From: Leucaena leucocephala
Lineage: Eukaryota; Streptophyta; Magnoliopsida; Fabales; Fabaceae
Direction of reading: 5' to 3'
Assembly (NCBI GenBank): GCA_037074615.1
Contig: CM073538.1
Location: 19,338,568 to 19,402,567, forward strand
DNA length: 64,000 nt
Shown here: one piece after another, positions 24,445-34,203 of the stretch
Layout: the number at the start of each line of letters is the position of its first letter
Position numbering within the stretch: position 1 is the first letter of the stretch
The notes under the pieces: model-generated
Database searches by the model: none
What the model was told of the DNA's origin: nothing
What the model saw: the letters and a program-made list of their open reading frames with translations, nothing else
Program-made: the position numbers and the translations under genes

Positions 24445-25509
24445 AGAAAAAGCATATGATCGAGTGCCAGGAGAGGTGTTTTGGAAAGCTTTGAAAAAGA
24501 AAGATGTATGCATAGCATATATCAAGGTAATAAAAGATATGTATGAGGGGGTAACAACTACTGTAAGAACGTCTAGGGGCAAAACAAAAGATTTTCTCAT
24601 AAGGATTGGTCTACATCAGGGATCAGCCTTGAGTCCTTATTTATTTAATCTAGTAGTGGATGTTCTAACTAAGTCTATTCAAGAAGAAATCCCTAAATGC
24701 ATGCTTTTTATGGACGATATAGTTCTTGTGGCGGATTCAAGAGAAGAGATTGATTTTAAACTTGAATTATGGAGAAGTACTTTAGAGTCAAAGGGTTTTT
24801 GTCTGAGTAGAAGTAAGACTGAATATATGCATTATAATTTTGATAAGAGGCAAGTTAGAAGTAACTTGAATGTCAGATTGGGAAATCAAGTTATTCCACA
24901 AATAGATAAGTTTAAATATTTGGGATCAATGATACAGAAGGACGATGAAATTTTGGATGATGTTAATCATAGAATTCAGGCCAGGTGGTTTAAATAGAGA
25001 AAGACTACTGGGGTTATATGTAATCGGAAAGTATCAGATAAAGTAAAAGGAAAGTTTTATCGCACTGCTATAAGACCAGCAATGTTTTATGGAAGTGAAT
25101 GCTGGGCTTTAAAAGGACAACAATAGTATAAAGTTGGGGTAGTTGAGCTGAGGATGTTGAGATGGATGTGTGGGCATACAAGAAAAGATAAGATTCGTAA
25201 TGAACATATATGGGAAAGAGTTGGAGTGGTACCTATTGAAGAGAAAATGGTAGAGAACCTGTCTTAGGTGGTTTGGACACGTACAAAGAAGGCCAAGGAT
25301 TGCGCCGGTGAAGAGGGTGGATCAAACAGTATGGACACCGGTTAAAAAGAGTAGATGAAGGCCAAAGAGAACGCTCAAAGAGGTCATTGAACGGGATCTC
25401 CTGGTCAATAACCTATCTAAGGATTTAGCTTTTGATAGAGTACAATGCCGTCGTATGATCTATGTAGCCGACCTTATTTAATAGGATAAGGCTTGTTGTT
25501 GTGTTGTTA
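24445..25509 (+). mobile_element. 5'-truncated RTE-type LINE nested in the L1 element
   Basis: It begins inside the RT domain (EKAYDRVPGEVFWKAL) and carries GLHQGSALSPYLFNLVVD and the active-site stretch CMLFMDDIVLV, all typical of plant RTE and different from the surrounding L1 RT. After several stops and frameshifts the C-terminus ends ADLI and TAA at 25479-25481. The element closes 28 bases later with a TTG-rich tail (GGCTTGTTGTTGTGTTG), the usual RTE end. Flanking 15-bp duplications show it entered after the L1. RT is the only domain present. Confidence 0.9.
24446..25481 (+). pseudogene. RTE reverse transcriptase fragment
   Basis: The open part runs to TAG at 24995-24997 and covers RT motifs from the first catalytic Asp region (EKAYDRV) through MDD (usual FADD; both Asp are kept) to LESKGFCLSRSKTEYM. 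The downstream C-terminal part (FYGSECWALKG, LRWMCGHTRKDKIRNE, then in another frame LRWFGHVQRRP) is recognisable but has stops near 25124 and 25265 and at least one frameshift. It is non-functional and lacks the endonuclease half. Confidence 0.87.
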
Positions 25510-25511
25510 TT

Positions 25512-28500
25512 TTGTCTATTACTTGGAATGGGTATAAGGAATTTAATAAATCTCTTGAAAATTTGAGTGGGTCTCTTGTTAATTGGAATAAAAATGTCTT
25601 TGGGCTTGTGGAAAAAAGGAAAAAAATTGTGTTAGCCCGTTTAAATGGGATTCAAAAATCCCCTGCTTATACTTATTCTAGATTTTTAGATTCTCTAGAA
25701 AGAAATTTGCAAAATGAGTTGGAGGAGATTTTGGAGTTAGAAGAGATTAAATGGTTTCAGAAAGCTAGGACTGATTGGATTACAAAAGGTGATAAGAATA
25801 CTAGGTATTATCATCTGAAAACTAAAATGAGAAGGAGGAGGAATAGAGTGTTAACACTTAAAGATGATAGAGGGAATTGGGTCGAGGATGAGCATACTTT
25901 AAAGAATATGGTGATAGATTATTTTAAAAATCTTTATGATTGTTATGACAATACTCCTTGTAGGTTAAGAACAAATACTAACTTTCTTGTTGAGATCAAA
26001 GGGCGACTTAAGAACATGGGTTATGCGCCATCTAATAAGGAGATTAAGGATGCTCTTTGTTCTATGGGGCCTTAGAAGGCTCCTGGTATTGATGGTTTTC
26101 CATCGGTCTTTTACCAAACAAATTGGGGTACTGTAGGAAGCCCGTTATGCAATTTTGTCAGAACAATGTTTGAAAATAAATCTGTTGAGGCAAATGCTAA
26201 CAGGACTCTTATTTCACTCATACCAAAGAGAGATCATCCTGAGATCATTGGCCATTTTAGACCGATTTCTTTGTGTACAGTGCATTATAAATGTATAACA
26301 AAGGTCATTGTGGGTAGATTGAGAAATGTTTTGGATGATATTGTATCACCTTTTCAATCAAGTTTTATAAAAGGCAGGCATATATAGGATAATATAATAG
26401 TTGGTCAAGAAATCATGTATCTAATGAAGAAAGCTAGAGGAAAAACAGGTTTGATGGCGTTAAAGATTGATCTTGAGAAGGCATATGATCGAATTCGATG
26501 GGACTTCCTTCAACAGGTTCTTCTGGATGTAGGTTTGGATTCTAATTTTATAACTCTTATCATGTCATGTGTTACTTCTGTTTCATATAATGTGTTATGG
26601 AATGGCTCAAAAATCGAATTTTTTTCTCCTAAAAGAAGTCTCCGGCAAGGAGACCCTATCTCACCTCTTTTGTTTGTCCTGTGCATAGACAGGTTATCTC
26701 ATCTTATTTCAGATGCTGTAAATTCTGGACAATGGAAATCTATTTTGATTTCGGGTGGGCCCCCAGCTATTTCTCACCTGACGTTTGCTGATGACCTTCT
26801 TCTTTTTGGAGTGGCTAATATAAAGCAGGCTGAATATATGATGGAGTGCCTTGACAAATTTTGCTTAGCTTAAGGAGGAGGTGAATAGCAATGTTAGAAG
26901 AAAAGTGTGTGAGATTACAGGAATGCATGTGTCTACTGATATAGGGAAGTATCTGGGGTTTCCAATCATCAGAGGGAGGAAACCCACAGAGTCTTTTCAC
27001 TATATAATTGAAAGAGTTAAGTCTAAACTTGTAGCTTGAAAAGAGAATACGCTTTCTGTGGTGGGTCGGATTACTTTAGCTAAATCTGTGTTAAGCTATG
27101 TACCGGTTTATCCTATGATGGTCTCGAGGATTCCTATATCTATCTGCCAGGAAGTAGAGAGGATACAAAGGAATTTTATATGGGGGAATAGCCAAGATTC
27201 AAAAGGATTTCATCCTATTGGATGTGACCAAATTGTTAAACCTAAAGTGAATGGGGGCCTTGGTTTCAAAAAGTTATCATCTTTTAATAGGGCTTGTGGA
27301 GCTAAAATTGCCTGGAAATTAGTTAACGGAGGAAAAGGGTTATGGGTTGATGTGTTATTACATAAGTATATGCTGAGAAATTAAAACAATTTACTTGATG
27401 CAAGAAAAGGAGATTCTGCGCTTTGGAAGTTTATTTCTAAACAAAAAGACATTATAGAGCTAGGCACAAGATGGCATGTCAGAAATGGTCAAATGGGGAG
27501 TTTTTTCTCTGATAAATGGCTATTTCCCGACAGAGTGTTGAAGGATATGTGTATCAGGCCACTTACAATGGAAGAGGAGAATAGTAAAGTTGCAGATTGG
27601 ACTGATTCAGGAGGCTGGGATTTCAAGAGACTTGATAATTTTCTTCCAAGAGAGGCTATTCAGAGGCTAATCAGTATGTTGCCACCTTTGATGGAGGCAG
27701 GGAATGATGTAATGGCTTGGACTGCTACGAATGAGGGGACATTTTCTATCAAAAGTTCTTACTTTCTAATTGAATCTCAATCAGATAATACTTACAACTC
27801 AATTTATAAAGATATATGGAAATGGAAAGGGGCTAAGCGTATTAGAGTGTTCATGTGGATTACATTTAATGATCGCTTAGCAACGAATGTGTGGAGAAGT
27901 AAGTGGGCTTCAACTACTGCAATGTGTCAGTACTGCAATAAAAACAATGAAGATGTCTTACATGTTCTTCTGGATTGTAGTTATGCCAGACAACTATGGA
28001 GTAGGTTGGTTGATCCAAGGTATTATACTCTTTTCTTTAGAGCTTCATTACGAGACTAGTTTAGTTTAAATCTGAAGAAAGATGTTAAAGGTAATGGGAA
28101 TCTCAATTGGGGATTAATATGGGGGGTGGCTATTTGGAGTCTTTGGAAGTGGAGAAATCAATATACTTTTGATATAAATTTCTTGAAACCTCTGGATCCT
28201 TATACGATTATTATGAGTTCGTAGAAGAGATTTGTACAGGTTCAGGAGGAAAACGTAATGATGGAGTGTATTACTCTAAATGTATCTAGTTGGCAACCCC
28301 CTCCTGTAGGATGGGTCAAAGTGAATGTTGATGGAACCTATTTGATAGCCCAAAATAAAGCTGCTTGTGGTGGTCTTATTAGAGATCATTATGGGAAGTG
28401 GATTGCTGGTTTTACAAGGAAGCTTGGTTCTTGTACGGTAATAGAAGCTGAGCAATGGGCTGTGTACAAAGGATTGGATATTGCTAGTTTTGTAGTATTT

Positions 28501-28695
28501 AAGAAAGTTATTCTTGAATCTGATTCTAAAAATATCATTGATATGCTGTCCAAAGGGAATGGGGAGAGATGCAGTTTGGTAGTTGCATTAGCGAAGGAGG
28601 GTTTCTCTGCTACAGAAATATTATATACTTGTCCTCCAAGTTTGGAGCCTCTTGTTCTTATTGATAGGCTGGGATCCAATCCCTTTAGGATTTAA
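25512..28695 (+). pseudogene. L1 ORF2, reverse transcriptase, zf-RVT and RNase H domains
   Basis: This is the polymerase part of the L1 ORF2. In order: a linker with WFQKARTDWITKGDKNTRYYH, RT with LIPKRDHPEIIGHFRPISLC, LKIDLEKAYDRIRWDFL, LRQGDPISPLLFVL and FADDLLLF (about 26160-26870), zf-RVT with CQYCNKNNEDVLHVLLDC (about 27930-27980), and a C-terminal RNase H with VDGTYLIAQNKAACGG and ILESDSKNI ending TAA 28693-28695. Stops lie at 26073, 26385, 27040, 27382, 28057 and 28222, and there is one frameshift near 26870. Motif residues survive, so decay is moderate. Confidence 0.88.
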
Positions 28696-29266
28696 TCTTT
28701 ACTTTATATTGGGCTGCTAGCCCTCACTTGTACAAAAAAAAAAGTTATAAGATGTAAGTTAGATTTTTAATATTATTATAAAAAAAATTAGTAGTTAATT
28801 TTATAAGTTTTTTTGTAAGGAAAAATGATATAGAAACTAACTAAACTTTTTTTGGTAAAAAAAAAAAAACAAGTTACATGAGAAAGCACAAAGCGAACCC
28901 CACATCAGTTACAGTCGTACGAAGGTGAACGATTCATTAGCTCCTCGCTTCAAGAGAACGAACCGGAAACAATCCTTCGAAGACATCTCCTGTAGGATTT
29001 GAAAGAAAGGCCCTATAAATAAGAATATTTTTTCAAACCACGGCCAGGGAATCTATAATTTAGGGAACCAGCAAGTAGGGTGAGCCAAGCTAAAATGCAG
29101 GCTCCAGATGAAGAGAGTGCACCAAACCAAAAGAGGAGACATCATGAAAGTAACCAAGTAGCATAACGAAAAACAGAAACATCGAAATATAAACTCGTAA
29201 CGTGAGTAGCCTAAGAGAAAAACCAGCAAGCCCTACCCATTTCTAACTTGAGGCATAGCAAACGCT

Positions 29267-29935
29267 TCATATCTCCATGAGCCGAGCTTTTTTGGCAGAA
29301 AGCTCGGTCAAACCCAGTGTAGTTGGAAAATCGGAGTCGTGTGGGACTGTACCAGTATCAGTAGATTCATTCGCATGGTTTCTCCTACCACCTGACATAC
29401 GGAAGAAACCATTGGCTCCTGCAAAAGTGAGGCTGAACCGGTTCATAGCTGCATTATTGGCTCCCTCGACATCGCCGAAGATATCATGCGTTTCAGCACC
29501 AGCGCATGCATAAATGTGCATGTATGAGTTCGTGGTTCGGTTAAGGGGTGGGAAGGATGAGGAGGATAGGATATGAAGAGATCACGGTATAATGCTCGGA
29601 GATGCTCAATATAGTGCATGGGAGGAATGAAGATGTTGTTTCCATAAGAGTTGACAGCCTACCATTGTGGGTCACCGAATCTATGTTGACGCGTGATTCT
29701 GTATATCTATCTGGCCCAAATAAAAAATTTCTTGATGCCACCTGAAAGAGTTAACCCGAACACTAGATCGCTCCACAGCAATTGGGTGAACCTCGTCTGC
29801 AGCAACGTCATGTTCCATGAGCACCATAAGGTCTCCGATGGAGATATTGAGAGTGAACCCACCAGCTGAACACCATTCTCGGAGAAAGAGATAGAACTCC
29901 GTTTTATGGAAATAAAAGAAGCGCCGAGACTCCAT
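29267..29935 (-). pseudogene. Unrecognised ORF block, probably a broken gene or retroelement ORF
   Basis: I do not recognise this protein. On the minus strand a TATAAATA at about 29990-29997 is followed by ATG 29935 and an 84-residue frame (MESRRFFYFHKTEFYLFLRE, later SSVRVNSFRWHQE) ending at 29681. A second frame continues at once (29741-29541), and a third in the first frame covers 29521-29267. Codon use and GC are gene-like, unlike the flanks. The simplest reading is one diverged coding region with two frameshifts. A retroelement ORF is possible, since the block trails off to a homopolymer at 28857-28870, but no RT or integrase motif is present. Confidence 0.4.
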
Positions 29936-30164
29936 GTGGAAGCTTGGAAGGAAGAAGCTTGGTGAAGAAGAGAGTGAACCAGCTTCACCTATTTATAATA
30001 CAGAACTTCTGACATGGAAGGAGTGGCAAATAATAATGGGAAAAGACAAAAAAGGCCTCTAAATTTTAAGGAGCTTGTCCCCATCTTCTGACCAACTGGG
30101 CGAAGAAGAAAATGAACGGAAGAAGATAAACAGTAAAGAGAAAAATCTAGTCAAAATTATTGTT

Positions 30165-30865
30165 CATAAATTATACTGAAGGAGTAATAAATTAATAAAG
30201 CAATTGCATCTTTCAGTTAAAGTGATTAAAATTATTGTTCAAATCTCAAATATTATTATAGGAGTTATAAATTCAAAAACTTATAAGTATATTGTTATAT
30301 AGAGTTATAAATATTTTAGAAGAAATTATCAAAATAATTGCTTATGTTATAAATCTCATTACAAGAGTTATAAATCTGAAAACAATTATTTATAGATATA
30401 TTGTTACATAGAGTTGTAAAAATCTTAAAGGAAATTATCAAAATCATTGCTCATGTTTTAATAAATTCCACTGTAGGAATTACAAAATCACAAGTAATTA
30501 CTTATAAATACATTGTTACAAAAAATTGTAAATATTTTAGAAGAAGGTGTTAAAACTATTTTTCATGTTGTAATTCTATTGCAAGAGTTACAAATCCGAA
30601 ACCAATTCCTTACAAAAAGATTATCACAAAGAGTTATAAATATCTTAAGATAAATTGTCAAAATTATTGGTTATGTTATAAATCTTATACTAGAGTTATA
30701 AACTCAAAAGCTATTACTTACAAGTATATTGTTACATTGAGTTATTAATATCTTATGGGAAGTTATTAAAATTATTACTTATATTGTAAATACTATTGCA
30801 GAAGTTATAAATCTCAAAGCAATATATACAACTACGTTGTTATAGAGTAAAATAACTAAAGAAAA
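30165..30865. repeat. Tandem array of about six 108-bp units
   Basis: The phrase (A/G)GAGTTATAAAT and variants start at 30261, 30364, 30476, 30584, 30692 and 30801, spacing 103-112. Each unit also holds a second such phrase after 'cattgttaca' and a common block 'gaaattatcaaaat'. Copies differ at many sites, so the array is old. No coding frame crosses it. It looks like a small satellite-type or subtelomere-like repeat, not a microsatellite. Confidence 0.8.
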
Positions 30866-31176
30866 ATTTTATCTTTTATTATAAATTTATAAATGACATA
30901 TTGGATAGGGCTTAATCTATCATTTTTTTTATTTTAGAGATTCTCTTTTTTTCTTTTGAATTTTAAAAATTCATTTATTATCTTTTTCCTAATAATAATT
31001 AGACATTTAAAATCGCTAATTCTAAAACTAACCTTTAGTAGAAGAAGCATTTAAAATTGGATGTTTTCAAACAACGATTTGTTTTTTTTTTATTAGCATG
31101 GGCAATTTTTATCAAATTTATGCGAAAGATGGATGCATTAAAACTAATAATTAGACATTCATGAGCTTTATATCAA

Positions 31177-31267
31177 CCGACCTTAGCTCAGTTGGTAGAG
31201 CGGAGGACTGTAGTGGGTTATACTAGCTGTCATCCTTAGGTCGCTGGTTCGAATCCGGCAGGTCGGA
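31177..31267 (+). tRNA. tRNA-Tyr (anticodon GUA) with an 18-base intron
   Basis: Acceptor arms CCGACCT and AGGTCGG pair perfectly, the D arm reads GCTCAGTTGGTAGAGC, and the T arm is CTGGTTCGAATCCGG. The anticodon GTA at 31210-31212 is followed by G37 and an 18-base intron (31214-31231), at the canonical place after position 37. The intron contains TAC that can pair with the anticodon. The mature length is 73. Discriminator A at 31267 is followed by T5 at 31269-31273, a pol III stop. All nuclear tRNA-Tyr genes of plants carry an intron here. Confidence 0.97.
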
Positions 31268-31268
31268 C

Positions 31269-31273
31269 TTTTT
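31269..31273 (+). terminator. Pol III T-run terminator of tRNA-Tyr
   Basis: Five T two bases after the discriminator base. Confidence 0.85.
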
Positions 31274-31514
31274 ACATAATCACGAAAGTCATATTTTTAT
31301 GCTGCCTTCTCTTTTCCCTTCCATTTCATTACTTTATTCTCTCAAAAGTGTTTTTTAGTCTCAATTCTCAACTACATCAAAAATTTCTGAGTTGTTTCCA
31401 CGATAAAGGTATCAAGTACCCGTGGATGCCACCCGATAAAAGAGTCCCTATTAAAACGTTAAAACGACCACCACTACTGGCCCCAGTAAACGAGAGCTCG
31501 TCCAAACAACCCAA

Positions 31515-33062
31515 ATGACACCTTATTATCCGATCCTCCTCATCAACCTCTTCCTCCTTTTCTTAGAATCGCCGACAATAGCCACCAGCGGCACCGTCTC
31601 CTGCCGTGACACGTGCGGCTCCACGCCGTTGAAACACCCATTCGGCACCGGCCTGGGCTGCGGCTCGCCTCTGTTCCATCCATACATAACATGCGCACGC
31701 AACTCTACCGGCGGCGACCAGCTCTTCCTCACTACCCACACCGGCTCATACCCTATAACCTCCATATCCTACACCACCTCCACCATAACCATCTCACCAC
31801 CTTGCATGTCCACATGCACCTTCATGCAAACCTCACCCACCAATTTTGGCTTAGACTGGACGGCGCCGTTCCAAATCGGTTCGTCCTCCTTCATCCTCTT
31901 ATCCTGCGATCCACCCACCTCCTCCCTCACGGTCAAATCCACTCCGATCTGCGACCTTTCGTACGACCACCTTTGTGCGGCGTTGTACACTTGTCCTTCT
32001 GTGGTGTCCCTTGGTCTCCCTTTATTTGCTCCGACCAATACTTGTTGTGTGTACTCGCCGGCGAATCTTGACGATAAGGGAGAATTGAACTTGAGGTCGC
32101 TTAAATGCAGGGCATATACTTCGGTGATGTCGCTGGGGGATAACCCGACTGATCCGACCCAGTGGGAGTACGGAGTTTCGGTTAAGTATTCTTATGGGAG
32201 TTTAGATAACAGTGGTGTGAGCGGCAAGTGTGACAGTTGTGAGATGAGTGGTGGAATTTGCGGGTATAGTGTACCCGGGAATTCATTTGTGTGTGTTTGT
32301 AAAGGTGGGTTTAACACTAGCTTGGATTGCACTATTCAAAGTCAGAATCCGGATTTCATCTGGGCCTCCGATTCTGCTCCTTTTACGACCCGTAAGTTTC
32401 GTTTTCTTTTCCTTCCTTTTTTTTCTCCATTGCTATGATGTATTGTTCAATCTTCTTCACCTCGCTTTATTCTCTCGCATATTAAAAGCGAGCTAGGATG
32501 AGAATCAGATACCTGAACATGATTCAACCACTAATGTCCCCTTTTTGCTAATATTTTTTATACTTAGATTGTGGTCAAGTATATTTTTGTTCACTTACTG
32601 TGGATAGAAAGTAGCAAACATGAGAACTAGCATGTTTAGCTTTATAGAAAACAAGCCAGTTTAATACTATTCCCCAACTAAAATGTAAGAGCTGGTATAA
32701 ATGTTTATTTTAATATGTGAGTTTTCAATCCACTTAGACTCATAAATTTATAATCTTTTTTCTTAAACCTCTATATTAATTATGCATATTAAAAAGATTA
32801 TTTTAAGAAACCCAATATATTTTTTATAAATAAATAATTTTTATAGCAAAAAAATCTTTACAGATTAATTATTTAACTGTTATATTTAGAATATGATGGA
32901 GTGTGTCTGTGTATATATTTGGAGTTGTGTGCCTTTTTTTTAAAAGAAAAAAAAAAAGTTATCTTTGATGATATTGTGAATAAATGTGCAGGTCGTGTTT
33001 GGAGTTGGATTTTGGCTGGGATTGGATGGGGCCTTGTTATGACGTCCGTTACAGTAATGTAG
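31515..33062 (+). CDS. WAK-like galacturonan-binding ectodomain protein without kinase
   Basis: It is likely a plasma-membrane or wall protein that binds pectin, by likeness to the GUB_WAK_bind domain of wall-associated kinases. Exon 1 is 31515-32391 and exon 2 is 32992-33062, GT-AG borders (CC|GTAAGT, TGTGCAG), 948 bp, 315 residues. A signal peptide (about 1-24, hydrophobic LLINLFLLFL) precedes a Cys-rich domain opening CRDTCGSTPLKHPFGTG, a WAK_assoc-like C-rich part (CDSCEMSGGICGYS, then CVCKGGFN) and, on exon 2, a short hydrophobic segment WILAGIGWGLVMTSVTVM that ends at TAG. No kinase domain follows in the next kilobase. Similar kinase-less genes exist in Arabidopsis. The end could also be a GPI or tail anchor. 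Confidence 0.85.
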
Positions 33063-33902
33063 ACTTGGACAATGGAAATATGCCTTTACGGCTTTACGGT
33101 TATTGATTCTCAAAATGTGACCGACCACCAGGATATTTCTGTTTCTTGCTTGTTATTTGTGTCTTGACCAGTTTAAAGTTCAAACTCTAGACTTCTTGAA
33201 TGGAATAGGGCACAGTAGGAAATGGTCGACAAATTAAGCCAAATAAGAATTGAAGACTGAGAGATTATTGCCGAAAGAAAAAAAGTTGAAGAACTGAGGG
33301 CTTTTTGTGTTCTTCCGTTGTGTATGTGCATATATTGTGTATCACTTGTACCAATAAATATTCAGAACATATAGAGCTCAGCAATACCAAGATTGTTATA
33401 TTTATTGAGGTTTATATATTACCCAATACCCTAATCTTATTTTTTATATATATTTAGTATTATAATCTTATTTATAGTAGAATTTTACCTATAATCTTTT
33501 TAATTTAGTACAATTCTTAGTACTTGAGAAATAAGATCATTTACAAAATTACACAAAATTAAAAAAATTATAGATAAAATTGTATCACAAATAAAATTAT
33601 GATACTAGATATATATGATAAATAAGATCAAAATATTGAGTGTCATATAGCCCATTTTTTTATTATATTTAAACATGTTATAAACAAAGTTTTAAAATCT
33701 TCAAAGAAATATCTTCTCTTAGTAGTGATTTCAGCCATATTGTGCCATGATTATTTTATATGACTAAATTAAAGTAGATATTGAGTATCAGGCCCTGCAC
33801 AGAACTTGAAGTGGAAAGCCACTGCGCAAGACCCTGAACAATGCTAACGACGATATGACTATGGAAATAAAAAGAGTAGGTTTCAGCTGACAAACAAACT
33901 AG

Positions 33903-33936
<34 letters not shown>

Positions 33937-34203
33937 TACATACACACTTCAAATGTATAAGCAGTCACAATGTCTTCTCTTGCTGCTTATATTTATCTCT
34001 TTAGGCTGGCGGAAGGGGAAAATCTTCTTTTTCATTCCTGAGAACCATTAGAAGCCAAACTGTACAAGAACTACACACATTTTAATTCCAAGTTATCCCC
34101 AAAATAATAATCTCATGGCTCATAAATCAGTATCTACAAATAGATAAACAATCACATCGATAACGCCCGTCTCTGCATTTCCTATGTCTGAAGTCTGAAT
34201 TTT
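33063..34203. other. Intergenic between convergent WAK-like and hydrolase genes
   Basis: It holds the WAK-like 3' UTR (AATAAA-type signals near 33352), a 28-base TA repeat at about 33906-33934, and the likely 3' UTR of the minus-strand hydrolase gene. No coding frame is supported. Confidence 0.6.

Larger units (their letters stand above)
21716..28759 (+). mobile_element. Full-length L1-type LINE with target duplications, containing a nested RTE
   Basis: The element body is 21734-28743, flanked by an 18-bp direct repeat AAGTTATAAGATGTAAGT at 21716-21733 and 28742-28759 (two of its A bases overlap the A tail). It ends in ten A (28734-28743), the mark of target-primed reverse transcription. It carries ORF1 (zinc-knuckle protein) and ORF2 (endonuclease, RT, zf-RVT, RNase H), both broken. 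A 1065-bp RTE fragment interrupts ORF2 at 24445-25509. Without that insertion the LINE is about 5.9 kb, a normal full length for plant L1. Confidence 0.93.
28760..31176. other. Intergenic: unrecognised ORF block and 108-bp repeats
   Basis: After the LINE, the DNA holds a T-run/A-run boundary at 28845-28870, a block of higher GC and coding look on the minus strand (29267-30000, separate entry), the tandem array (30165-30865) and AT-rich filler up to the tRNA. Confidence 0.6.

Noticed and set aside
24464..24997. RTE RT frame as part of the host L1 ORF2
   Set aside because: Different RT clade motifs and exact 15-bp flanking duplications show a separate insertion.
30165..30865. Evenly spaced repeats considered as a CRISPR-like array
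   Set aside because: The units are diverged, contiguous tandem copies without distinct spacers, in a plant nuclear context with no cas genes.
31526..32071. Minus- and plus-strand frames inside the WAK-like exon 1
   Set aside because: Alternative-frame shadows of the WAK-like coding sequence.
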